This document shows positions 33,264-40,654 of a stretch of 64,000 bases of DNA, piece by piece; position 1 is the stretch's first letter; the number at the start of each line of letters is the position of its first letter. The stretch comes from Rhizobium sp. GN54. GTDB lineage: Bacteria > Pseudomonadota > Alphaproteobacteria > Rhizobiales > Rhizobiaceae. Made by a program: the position numbers and the translations under genes. The notes below the pieces were generated by a model. That model was not told the DNA's origin, ran no database searches, and saw only the letters and a program-made list of their open reading frames with translations. Location of the stretch: assembly GCF_021026345.1 (NCBI RefSeq), contig NZ_JAJNCZ010000004.1, forward strand, positions 1 through 64,000, written 5' to 3'.

Positions 33264-33602
33264 ATGCCTTATTATTCGTTGCCTGAAAATATCGTCTGGA
33301 CTGAAGTTGCGCCGGGCAACCGCCGCGCAGTCCTGAGCGAGCGTCCGGAACTGATGCTGGTTGCCTTCCGTTTCGACAAGGGCGCCGTCGGCGCGCTGCA
33401 CGCGCACCCGCACACGCAGGTAAGCTATGTCGCAGAGGGAAGCTTCGACGTCACCGTGGATGGCGTCACGACCCGCCTCGGTGCCGGAAGCAGCTTCATC
33501 GTTGCGCCTGATCTCGTCCATGGGGTGGTGGCGCTGACGGACGGTCTGTTGATCGATACCTTTACGCCGCGCCGCGACGACTTCCTGACGCCTTCGTCGT
33601 GA
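33264..33602 (+). CDS. kdgF: KdgF-like cupin (unsaturated uronate ring-opening)
   Basis: This 112-residue single-domain cupin has the metal motif HAHPHTQVSYVAEGSFDVTVDG (about 45-66) and a later histidine in APDLVHGVVA. KdgF proteins speed conversion of 4,5-unsaturated monouronates to 5-keto-4-deoxyuronate, the KduI substrate. Ten bases separate it from kduD, and ATG 33264 follows GAGAGAACCGAA. The gene order kduI-kduD-kdgF gives a complete soluble path from unsaturated monouronate to 2-keto-3-deoxygluconate. Confidence 0.88.
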   Translation: MPYYSLPENIVWTEVAPGNRRAVLSERPELMLVAFRFDKGAVGALHAHPHTQVSYVAEGSFDVTVDGVTTRLGAGSSFIVAPDLVHGVVALTDGLLIDTFTPRRDDFLTPSS

Positions 33603-33643
33603 TGCGGCGGTCGCCGCGCAAGGGCACGGCAGGTCACTGTGGG

Positions 33644-33681
33644 GGCAGGGAGTGGCCGGTTTCGTGCCGCCACTCCCTGCC
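33644..33681. terminator. Bidirectional hairpin between kdgF and TctA genes
   Basis: A perfect 12-base stem GGCAGGGAGTGG/CCACTCCCTGCC with a 14-base loop lies between two converging operons. It is the strongest hairpin in this gap, although no T-run follows on either strand. Confidence 0.65.
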
Positions 33682-33684
33682 GCG

Positions 33685-35193
33685 TCAAGCCTGGGAGGGC
33701 TTCATGGTGCGCTGATAGAGGCGGTTGATCCAGGGCATCAGGATGACCAGCGCCGTGGCGATGAAGATCGTCAGCGAGATCGGATGCGAGTAGAAGACGC
33801 TGAGGTCGCCGCGCGAGGCGATCAGTGTCCGGCGCACGCCGAGCTCCAGCAGCGGGCCGAGCACCACGCCCATGATCAGCGGCACGGCGGGATACTTCAG
33901 CTTCGCCATCACATAACCGAGCACGCCGAAGACGGCCATGATCAGCAGCGCCTCCAGGCTGAGGTCGATGCTGTAGATGCCGTAGATGACGATGCCCATC
34001 ACAATCGAAAACAGCAACCCGCGCGAGACGAAGATCGCGGCCGCGAGGATCGGGGTCAAAAGGATGGTGATGAACACCAGCGCCAGATTGCCGATGTAGA
34101 AGGTGCCGAATAGGGTCCAGACGAACTCGCCCTGCTCCTGGAACAGGCGCGGCCCGGGCTGCAGGCCGACCATCAGCAGGCCGGCGAGCAGGACCGCGGT
34201 CGTGGCCGAGCCGGGAATGCCGAGCGTGAACAGGGTGACCATCGCCCCGTAGGAGGCGCTGTTGTTGGCGGCTTCGGGGGCGGCGACGCCGTCGAGTGCG
34301 CCCTTGCCGAAGGTCTCGGGCTCCTTCGACATCTTCTTGGCCGCGCCGTACGCCATCATCGTGGATGCCGTGGCGCCGGCGCCCGGCAGCACGCCGACCA
34401 GGAAGCCGATCAGCGAGCCTACGACGAGTGTGGTCTTCGTCGCCACCAGGTCGGCAAGCCGCGGCAGCATCGAGCGGTAGCTGTAGGTGGCCGCATCAAC
34501 CTTGTCAGGCGTCTCCTCCTCCAGCGCCATGAACATCTGGCCGAGGCCGAACATGCCGACGGCGATCAGCGAGAATTCGATGCCTTCGAGCAGCGCCATG
34601 CTGCCGAAGGTGAAGCGCGGGCCGCCCATGATCTGGTCGAGGCCGATCATGCCGAGCCAGAGGCCGATGCCGAGCGCCAGGAAGCTCTTCAGGTGATCGT
34701 CGGTGCCGAGCACCGCGACGAGCGAGAGTGACAGCACCATCAGTGCGGTCATCTCGGTCGGACCGAACATCAGCGCGTATCGTGAGACGACGTTGGCCAT
34801 CAGCGTCAGGCCGATGAGACCGATCAGACCGCCGATGAAGGAGGCGTAGGTGGCGAGCCCGAGGGCGCGGCCGGCCTGTCCCATCTTGGCCAGCGGATAT
34901 CCGTCCATCACGGTCATGACGGAAGGCGCGTCGCCGGGGATGCCGAGCAGGATCGAGGTGACTGCGCCGCCGAACATCGCGCCGTAATAGACACCGGCGA
35001 GCATGGCGAGCGCCACGGTCGGCTCGAAGCCGACGGCCACCGGCAGCATGATGGCGACGCCGGCGGTCGGCCCGAGGCCGGGCAGGGCACCGATCAGGAG
35101 CCCGACGAGGGCGCCGACGAAGATGGCGAGGAGCATTCCGGGATCGGTCGCGGCCGTCGCGATGCCGTGTCCCAACAGAGTAAGCGTTTCCAT
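33685..35193 (-). CDS. TTT transporter large permease (TctA family)
   Basis: This 502-residue protein has about 12 spans and the duplicated TctA glycine motifs: LLIGALPGLGPTAGVAIMLP near residue 33, FLVGVLPGAGATASTMMAY near 265, plus GVAAPEAANNSASYGAMVTLFTLGIPGSATTAVLL. TTT carriers move carboxylates with a high-affinity TctC binding protein. It is the last gene of the minus-strand TctC-TctB-TctA operon, 55 bases after TctB. Confidence 0.94.
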   Translation of the reverse strand: METLTLLGHGIATAATDPGMLLAIFVGALVGLLIGALPGLGPTAGVAIMLPVAVGFEPTVALAMLAGVYYGAMFGGAVTSILLGIPGDAPSVMTVMDGYPLAKMGQAGRALGLATYASFIGGLIGLIGLTLMANVVSRYALMFGPTEMTALMVLSLSLVAVLGTDDHLKSFLALGIGLWLGMIGLDQIMGGPRFTFGSMALLEGIEFSLIAVGMFGLGQMFMALEEETPDKVDAATYSYRSMLPRLADLVATKTTLVVGSLIGFLVGVLPGAGATASTMMAYGAAKKMSKEPETFGKGALDGVAAPEAANNSASYGAMVTLFTLGIPGSATTAVLLAGLLMVGLQPGPRLFQEQGEFVWTLFGTFYIGNLALVFITILLTPILAAAIFVSRGLLFSIVMGIVIYGIYSIDLSLEALLIMAVFGVLGYVMAKLKYPAVPLIMGVVLGPLLELGVRRTLIASRGDLSVFYSHPISLTIFIATALVILMPWINRLYQRTMKPSQA

Positions 35194-35248
35194 AACAGTC
35201 TCCGGGGTCGCGGGGACCCGCGTCAGTGGAGGTTTGCGTGCCGGTGGC

Positions 35249-35722
35249 TCAGAAGCCGAGCGGGCCGGTGACGAGCGGCACGCGGATGATCATGCCGAAG
35301 AGGATGTGGCAGGCGATGACGGTGCCGATGCTGAGCCCTATGAGCTTCCAGCGGAAATTGCCGCCCTTGCGGTGCGGCTCCTCGGTGAGGTAGCCGATGA
35401 CGATCATGGCGATCGCGGCCGCGGCGGCCATGCCGATGAAGGGCGCGGCGAAGACGAACCCGACAACGGCGGCGGTGACGCCGGCGATGCCGAGCAGGAC
35501 GGGCCGGGCGATCTCGCCCTTGAGCCGTTCGTGTCCGGCAAGGTCGCGCAGGAGGATGGCGGCGGCGAGAACGGTCATGAGAAGACCGGCGATCGCCGGG
35601 AAGAAGCCGGGACCGGGCACGGCATTGCGATAGAGGCCGTAGTTCCAGCCGCTGATCGTGACGTAAAGGCCGAGCACGAGCGCTGCGATCGTGAACATGC
35701 GGTCGAGAAGGGCGATCTTCAT
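35249..35722 (-). CDS. TTT transporter small permease (TctB family)
   Basis: This 157-residue membrane protein has four predicted spans, the typical TctB opening (YVTISGWNYGLYRNAVPGPGFFPAIAGLLMTVLAAAILLRDL) with a PGPGFFP motif at about 35-41, and a central cytoplasmic loop. It partners TctA. Confidence 0.88.
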   Translation of the reverse strand: MKIALLDRMFTIAALVLGLYVTISGWNYGLYRNAVPGPGFFPAIAGLLMTVLAAAILLRDLAGHERLKGEIARPVLLGIAGVTAAVVGFVFAAPFIGMAAAAAIAMIVIGYLTEEPHRKGGNFRWKLIGLSIGTVIACHILFGMIIRVPLVTGPLGF

Positions 35723-35754
35723 GAAATCCTCCCGGATATGCCTAAAGACATGCG

Positions 35755-35778
35755 GCTGCGCCGGTTGCCCGGCGCAGC
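35755..35778 (-). terminator. Intercistronic hairpin between TctC and TctB genes
   Basis: A perfect 10-base stem GCTGCGCCGG/CCGGCGCAGC with a 4-base loop lies seven bases after the TctC stop on the transcribed strand, followed by CGCATGTCTTT. It probably acts as a partial terminator or stabiliser favouring binding-protein expression. Confidence 0.6.
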
Positions 35779-35785
35779 GTGATCG

Positions 35786-36757
35786 TTACTTGATGAGGCC
35801 GAGGGTCGTCATCAGCGCGGTGTAGTCGGCGTTGCGCTTGTCCATCTCCGCGGCGAACTCGGCACCGGCCATGTATTTCGGCACGACCTTGAAGCGGTCG
35901 AGATACTGCGTCTTCCAGTTCTCGCTTTCCAGCGCCTTCTTGATGATGTCGGCCCAGTAGGCCACGGCATCGTCGGGGGCGTTGGCGGGCATGACAAAGC
36001 CGCGAAGCTGGGTCAGCACCACGTCGTATCCGCTTTCCTTGATCGTCGGCACGTCCGGGAAGGCCGGCAGCCGCTCTTCGGAGCTGACGGCGATCGGGCG
36101 CACGTCGCCGGACTGGATCAGCGGCAGCACCTCGCTCGGATTGCCGAACTGCACCTCGATGTGCCCGCCCAGCAGCGCCGCCACCACCTCGCCGTCACCG
36201 CCGAAGGGAACGACGTCGGCCTCGATGCCCATCGCCGTTTCCAGCCGCTGCGCCAGAAGTGCGGGATCGGCGACGATGCCGGTGGTGCCGGAGATCATCC
36301 TGCCGGCCGCCTTGATGTCCTGGAGGCTTTTGATCGGGGAATCCTTGGCGACCACCATGATGTAGGGGTCTTCGGAGACCGCCGCGAGCGGCTTGAAGTC
36401 CTTGTAGGTGACCGGGGATTCGCCGAGCAGAGGCGTGGTGAAGAAGCTGACGCCGATGTTGGCCCACAGATAGGGGTCCTCGGCGCGCTTGGCGGCATAG
36501 CTGTAGCCGACGGCGCCGCTGCCGCCCGTGCGGTTCTCGACGACAAAGTTCGATTCGGTCAGGTCCATCTTGGAGATGGTGTCGGTGAGGATACGGGTGA
36601 TGGTGTCGCTGCCGCCGCCCGCCGAACTGGTGACGACGACGGTGACGTCGCGTTCCGGCGCGAACGCATGCGCCGCGCCGGCGGCCAGAAGACCGGCCGT
36701 GAGCGCCAGCGTGCGAACGCCATGAAGGCTGAAAGAATGGGAAATTATTGTCGACAT
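35786..36757 (-). CDS. TTT transporter substrate-binding protein (TctC/Bug family)
   Basis: This 323-residue periplasmic protein has a signal peptide to about residue 33 (LALTAGLLAAGAAHAFA). The Bug-family fold shows VVVTSSAGGGSDTITRIL, where most family members read VPFAAGGxxD; VENRTGGSGAVGYSYAA; SGTTGIVADPALLAQ; and PIAVSSEERLPAFPDVPTIKESGYDV. Bug proteins bind carboxylates. The ATG at 36757 has GGGAGG upstream. It is divergent from the GntR-PdxA2-like operon, which probably degrades the solute. Confidence 0.92.
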   Translation of the reverse strand: MSTIISHSFSLHGVRTLALTAGLLAAGAAHAFAPERDVTVVVTSSAGGGSDTITRILTDTISKMDLTESNFVVENRTGGSGAVGYSYAAKRAEDPYLWANIGVSFFTTPLLGESPVTYKDFKPLAAVSEDPYIMVVAKDSPIKSLQDIKAAGRMISGTTGIVADPALLAQRLETAMGIEADVVPFGGDGEVVAALLGGHIEVQFGNPSEVLPLIQSGDVRPIAVSSEERLPAFPDVPTIKESGYDVVLTQLRGFVMPANAPDDAVAYWADIIKKALESENWKTQYLDRFKVVPKYMAGAEFAAEMDKRNADYTALMTTLGLIK

Positions 36758-36873
36758 TTAAGGCTCCTCCCAAAAGTCGTGTATGGCAAAATAGTCCGAA
36801 AAGCCAGCATGCGACCGCTATGCTCTCCCTCGGCGGTGCGGCTTTCGATAGGCAGAGAACGCTTTTGCGCCAG

Positions 36874-36887
36874 TATTGTCAACAATA
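36874..36887. promoter_or_regulatory. Inverted repeat, candidate GntR operator
   Basis: TATTGTCAACAATA has 6-base arms with a 2-base centre. It lies about 117 bases upstream of the TctC start and shares its TATTG half-site with the palindrome at 36950. Confidence 0.5.
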
Positions 36888-36949
36888 ATGTTCCTGTTTT
36901 TTCGGCAAATACCTCGCATCGATAAGGGCCATAGATCATTATCTTATTG

Positions 36950-36963
36950 TTATTGATCAATAA
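36950..36963. promoter_or_regulatory. Perfect 14-base palindrome, candidate GntR operator
   Basis: TTATTGATCAATAA is fully self-complementary and sits in an AT-rich patch midway between the divergent operons, 76 bases from the 36874 repeat (about 7 helical turns). Confidence 0.5.
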
Positions 36964-37051
36964 AATGCTGAGAGAAATTTATCGAACTAATTCTCCACCC
37001 TGATGATGGAGGGTGCTGAGGGTAAAAATTGCCGACACTTTTGAAAAAATG

Positions 37052-37079
37052 TTGACACTTATCGGCGTCGAGCTATGTT
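37052..37079 (+). promoter_or_regulatory. Sigma-70-like promoter for the GntR-PdxA2 operon
   Basis: TTGACA (37052-37057), a 16-base spacer and TATGTT (37074-37079) give a predicted transcription start about 12-15 bases before the ATG at 37101. The ribosome binding site is AGGAGG at about 37087. Confidence 0.5.
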
Positions 37080-37100
37080 CAAGCCTCAGGAGGCCTGTTC

Positions 37101-37814
37101 ATGACGACAACCGAACTCTATCCCTCGCCGGAATCCGGTGCGGCGCAGTCGATCGCGACCGGCATCTATCGCGAGCTCGAGACGATGATCATCGAAGGCG
37201 CGCTGGCGCCGGGCGATCGTATCAACGAGAAGTCGTTCGCCGACCAGCGGGGCATCAGCCGCGGGCCGATCCGCGAGGCCTGCCGTCGGCTGGAAGAGGC
37301 CGGACTGGTCGAGTTCAAGGTTAATCGCGGCTTCTTCGTCCGCGTCCTCGATCTTCGCGACGTGTTGGAGATTTACGACGTCCGGGCGGCGCTGTTCGCC
37401 CATGCGGGTCGGATTCTCGCGCGGCGGATCACCGGCGACCAGCTCGCCGAACTAACCGCGCTGCACGAGGAGATGGAGACGGCGGTCGAGGCGGGGGAGG
37501 CGGATCTTTTCTATACGCTGAACCGGCGCTTCCATTCCCGCATCATGGCGTTCACCAAGAACAACCATCTGGCTGACATCTACGAAGGTCTCGATCGCGA
37601 GCTTCACATCTGGCGCAAACGCGCGCTCATCCTCGACGGTAACGTGCGGGCCTCGTCGGCCGAGCACGGGCTGATCCTGGACGTACTCAGAAACGGCAAT
37701 CCTTCACGGATCGCGCAGGTGCTGCGCGATCACAGTCTCGCCGGCCGAAACCGCCTGTTGCGCACCATGCCGGAGCAGGTGGCGTGGCTGCAGATGGACT
37801 GGGACGACGACTGA
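37101..37814 (+). CDS. GntR-family regulator, FCD (FadR) type
   Basis: This 237-residue regulator has an N-terminal winged helix (INEKSFADQRGISRGPIREACRRLEEAGLVEFKVNRGFFV) and an FCD domain (DVLEIYDVRAALFAHAGRILA; FYTLNRRFHSRIMAFTKNNHL; HGLILDVLRNGNPSRIAQVLRDHSLAGRNRLL) retaining the metal-site histidines. The variant SRGPIREA in the recognition helix region differs from the SRTPVREA of the other GntR genes here. It leads the PdxA2-like operon (40 bases) and is divergent from the TTT carrier; it likely controls both. Confidence 0.88.
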   Translation: MTTTELYPSPESGAAQSIATGIYRELETMIIEGALAPGDRINEKSFADQRGISRGPIREACRRLEEAGLVEFKVNRGFFVRVLDLRDVLEIYDVRAALFAHAGRILARRITGDQLAELTALHEEMETAVEAGEADLFYTLNRRFHSRIMAFTKNNHLADIYEGLDRELHIWRKRALILDGNVRASSAEHGLILDVLRNGNPSRIAQVLRDHSLAGRNRLLRTMPEQVAWLQMDWDDD

Positions 37815-37854
37815 ACACAAATCCCCGAGTTGCAAGCCAATCAAAGAGGTTCCC

Positions 37855-38859
37855 ATGTATACCCAGTCCGGTAAACCCATCGTCGCGATCTCCAATGGCG
37901 ATCCGTCGGGCATCGGCCCCGAGATCACGCTGAAGGCGATGACGAAGGCGGAGGTGCGCGATGTCGCGGCACCGATCGTCGTCGGCAGCCCGGAAGTGTT
38001 CGAGCGCGACCTGGCGCTTGCCGGCGCGCCGCTGAAGATCCGCCTGCTCGAAAAGGCCTCGGACGCCACCGGCGACGCCGGTACCGTCGAGATCCTGCCC
38101 TTCGACAGGCTCGATCTCTCGCAGTGCCCGCGCGGCGAGGTCTCGGCCGAAGCCGGCCGCTACAGCGGTTTCAGCATTGCGAAAGCCATCGAGCTCGGCA
38201 TGGCGGGAACGGTTCACTCGGTGGTCGTTTCGCCGAACAACAAGCGCGCGATGAAGAATGGCGGCCACGAGCATACCGGCTTCGAGGAGATCGCCCGTCA
38301 CTATACCGGTGCCAAGCGCTCCATTCAGATCTTGATGGGCCGCAAATACAACCTCGCGCGCGTCACCAACCACGTTCCGCTGCGACAGGTGGCCGACATC
38401 TGCACCCGCGAGCGGGTGTTCGGCCAGATCAAGGTGCTGAAGGACAGCCTGGCGATGGTCGGCTTGAACGACCCCGTCATCGGCGTCTCCGGCCTCAATC
38501 CGCACAATGGCGAGCACGGGCTGATGGGCACCGAGGAGATGACCGATATCGGCCCGGCCTGCGACGACGCCCGCGCCGAGGGCCTCCGCGTCATCGGCCC
38601 GATCCCGGCCGACACGGTATTCGTCGACATCGACAAGCTCGGCCTCGACATCGTGCTGTCGATGTATCACGACCACGGCAATTCGGGCATCAAGATCCTC
38701 GAGTTCGGCCATCTGGTGAACTTCATCGGCGGCCTACCGATCCCGGTCTTCACGGTCTCGCACGGCACCGCCTTCGACATCGCCGGCAAGGGCATCGCCG
38801 GCTCCACCAACATGGAGCTGTCGATCATCGCCGCGGCCAAGAGCGTCAGGGCGCACTGA
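37855..38859 (+). CDS. PdxA-family 4-phospho-hydroxyacid dehydrogenase (PdxA2-like)
   Basis: This 334-residue enzyme belongs to the PdxA family, which oxidises and decarboxylates 4-phosphorylated hydroxy acids with NAD and a divalent metal. The three metal histidines are visible: H173 (TNHVPL), H217 (GLNPHNGE) and H272 (YHDHG), plus the SHGTAFDIAGKG C-terminal motif. The substrate-binding stretch departs from vitamin B6-type PdxA: VSPNNKRAMKNGGHEHTGF (about 125-143), and YHDHGNSGIK where PdxA has YHDQGxxxxK. The context (carboxylate carrier, GntR) implies a catabolic PdxA2 acting on a sugar-acid phosphate. The usual DUF1537 kinase partner is absent here, but one lies at 283-1506. Confidence 0.85.
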   Translation: MYTQSGKPIVAISNGDPSGIGPEITLKAMTKAEVRDVAAPIVVGSPEVFERDLALAGAPLKIRLLEKASDATGDAGTVEILPFDRLDLSQCPRGEVSAEAGRYSGFSIAKAIELGMAGTVHSVVVSPNNKRAMKNGGHEHTGFEEIARHYTGAKRSIQILMGRKYNLARVTNHVPLRQVADICTRERVFGQIKVLKDSLAMVGLNDPVIGVSGLNPHNGEHGLMGTEEMTDIGPACDDARAEGLRVIGPIPADTVFVDIDKLGLDIVLSMYHDHGNSGIKILEFGHLVNFIGGLPIPVFTVSHGTAFDIAGKGIAGSTNMELSIIAAAKSVRAH

Positions 38860-38862
38860 GCG

Positions 38863-39834
38863 ATGCTGCGCATCGGCCCCCACGCCTTCGGAGCGGGCGT
38901 CGTTCATGGCGCGGCCTATGCCGGCCATGACCACGACCAGTTGGCGACGACGGAACGCTTCCTGCTCGATCCCGCGGTCCAGTGCGTCGAGGGCGCCTGG
39001 CAACTGGACGGGGAGGCGGCGGCCCGCTTGCGCGACCACCTCTCCTGGTCGGGCTGCGACGTCGTCTACGTCGTCGGCGGCTTCATGCGCCGCCAGGGCA
39101 TAGACCCGGGCGCGGCGACGGCGGAGGCGCGGGCAAAGGCGCTGGACGCGCTGAAGGCGCTGGTGGAGACTGCCAGCTTTTATGGCGCGACGATGATGCT
39201 CCTGTGCTCCGGAGCCGATCCGGGGCCGGAGCGGAGGGCCGAGGCGATCGGCCATTTCGGCGCGGCGGTCGAGGCGCTCTGCGCCCATGCCAGGGCGATC
39301 CGGCCGGAGCGTCCGATGTGGATCACGGTGGAGCATTTCGACCGCGAACTCGACCAGAAGCGGCTGCTCGGCCCGACCGCCGAGGCGGCAGCACTGCTGC
39401 GGGAGGTGCGCAAGCGCCACGCCAATGTCGGCATGACCGTCGACCTCAGCCACGTCGTCCAGCTCGGCGAGGATATCGAGGAGGCGGTCGCGGTCGCAGG
39501 CGACCTTCTGATCCACGCCCATGTCGCCAATTGCGGGCTCGATCGCGCCGTTGCCGCGACCTTCGGCGATTCGCATTGCCGCTTCGGCGCGGCAGGCGGC
39601 GCTGTCGTCCTTGCCGACGTCGTGCGCTTTCTCAAGGCGCTCGTCCGCAATGGCTACGGCGCGCGGGCGCTGCCGACGACGATGCCGATCATCACCGTCG
39701 AGATGAAGACGCCGCAGGGCGAGACGCCGGAACTGGCGCTCGCCAGCGGATTGAGGATGCTCGCGCATGCGGCGATGCGTGCCGACATCGAGCTGGCGCG
39801 GGAAGCGTCGGGCGTACAGGGGGCAGAACCATGA
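38863..39834 (+). CDS. Sugar-phosphate isomerase/epimerase-like TIM-barrel protein
   Basis: This 323-residue protein has no exact named match that I recognise. The pattern of a xylose isomerase-like TIM barrel is visible: WITVEHFDRE (metal-type Glu, near 148), VGMTVDLSHVVQLGEDIEEA (Asp/His, near 190), LLIHAHVANC (His, near 215) and IITVEMKTPQGE (Glu, near 275). These are at the positions where such enzymes hold a divalent metal. Three bases separate it from the PdxA2-like gene and it overlaps the racemase-family gene by ATGA, so it should be a pathway enzyme, either an isomerase/epimerase or an aldolase-like cleavage enzyme. Confidence 0.68.
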   Translation: MLRIGPHAFGAGVVHGAAYAGHDHDQLATTERFLLDPAVQCVEGAWQLDGEAAARLRDHLSWSGCDVVYVVGGFMRRQGIDPGAATAEARAKALDALKALVETASFYGATMMLLCSGADPGPERRAEAIGHFGAAVEALCAHARAIRPERPMWITVEHFDRELDQKRLLGPTAEAAALLREVRKRHANVGMTVDLSHVVQLGEDIEEAVAVAGDLLIHAHVANCGLDRAVAATFGDSHCRFGAAGGAVVLADVVRFLKALVRNGYGARALPTTMPIITVEMKTPQGETPELALASGLRMLAHAAMRADIELAREASGVQGAEP

Positions 39835-40502
39835 AATCGAGACCGCGGATCGTCCTCTATCATGCGACGCCGGTTGCGATGGAACCGGTGATATCTTCCA
39901 TGGCGCGGCTGTGGCCCGAGGCCGAAGCCGTCAACCTGCTCGACGACGGCTTGACCATCGACCGGGCGAAGGAGGGGTCGGAACTCTCCGACGAACTCAC
40001 CGGGCGCTTCCTCGATTTTGGCCGCTACGCGCACCGGATCGGCGCCGACGGTATTCTGGTGACCTGCTCCGCCTTCGGTCCGGCGATCGAGAAAATGGCC
40101 GACGAACTGCCCGTTCCGGTGCTGAAGCCGAACGAGGCCATGTTCCGCGATGCGATCGCAGCCGGCGGGCGCATCGGCATGCTGGCGACCTTCGCTCCTG
40201 CCGTCTCGACGATGACGGAAGAGTTTAGCCAGTTCGCCGCGGACACCGGCGCCGCCGCGACGCTCGACACGATCGTCGTCGCCGACGCCATCGATCTGCT
40301 GCGCAAGGGCGATGCGGCGGCGCATAACCGTCTGGTCGCAGCCCGCGCGCCGGAACTCGCAAGGCATGACGCCATCATGCTGGCGCACTTTTCGACCTCG
40401 CGGGCGGCCGAGGCCGTGCGGGCGGTCGTCGACGTGCCGGTCCTGTCGGCCCCCGATGCGGCCGTCCTGCGTATGCGCGCCCTTCTCAACGGAGAGGGAT
40501 GA
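39831..40502 (+). CDS. Asp/Glu/hydantoin racemase-superfamily protein with one cysteine
   Basis: This 223-residue protein belongs to the aspartate/glutamate racemase fold, which includes hydantoin racemase, maleate isomerase and arylmalonate decarboxylase. The first active-site loop ILVTCSAFGP (C79) is intact, but the second catalytic cysteine loop reads MLAHFSTSRAA (about 183-193) with no cysteine. C79 is the only cysteine in the protein. A single-cysteine member cannot racemise by the standard two-base route, so an isomerase, decarboxylase or lyase activity is more likely. It starts on the previous stop codon (ATGA). Confidence 0.8.
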   Translation: MKSRPRIVLYHATPVAMEPVISSMARLWPEAEAVNLLDDGLTIDRAKEGSELSDELTGRFLDFGRYAHRIGADGILVTCSAFGPAIEKMADELPVPVLKPNEAMFRDAIAAGGRIGMLATFAPAVSTMTEEFSQFAADTGAAATLDTIVVADAIDLLRKGDAAAHNRLVAARAPELARHDAIMLAHFSTSRAAEAVRAVVDVPVLSAPDAAVLRMRALLNGEG

Positions 40503-40654
40503 CGCTCCCCGGTGCCATGGCGGACGCTGTCACCGAGGCAGGCGATATCGTCTACATAGCTGGCAAGGCGGTCGCCAGGGCGGCCTTCATTGCTGCGGTG
40601 GCAGAGATCACTGCGGCGTTTCCTCGCCCGCCCGCAGGATCGCCGCGGCGGTGA
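40499..40654 (+). CDS. Small ORF of 51 codons, possibly remnant of a larger gene
   Basis: The ATG overlaps the racemase-family stop (ATGA), in the style of the operon, and the frame runs 51 codons before a TGA, entering the 3' end of the converging GntR gene. The readable part, AGDIVYIAGKAVARAAFIAAVAE, vaguely resembles the N-terminus of an acyl-CoA synthetase/AMP-binding protein, but this is only an impression. It could be a truncated operon gene cut off where the GntR region joined, or a chance frame. Confidence 0.3.
   Translation: MTLPGAMADAVTEAGDIVYIAGKAVARAAFIAAVAEITAAFPRPPAGSPRR

Larger units (their letters stand above)
36758..37100. promoter_or_regulatory. AT-rich divergent control region with two palindromes
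   Basis: This 343-base space between TctC and GntR is clearly more AT-rich than its surroundings. It holds TATTGT-CA-ACAATA (36874-36887), a perfect 14-base palindrome TTATTGATCAATAA (36950-36963), and a promoter at 37052-37079. The two palindromes share the half-site TATTG and are strong candidates for binding by the GntR at 37101. A third nearby element, GCCGA...TCGGC (about 37031-37065), spans the -35 region. No gene is supported. Confidence 0.55.

Noticed and set aside
37855-38859. Vitamin B6 biosynthesis pdxA
   Set aside because: Substrate-loop residues differ and neighbours are catabolic; core pdxA is usually beside ksgA or surA.
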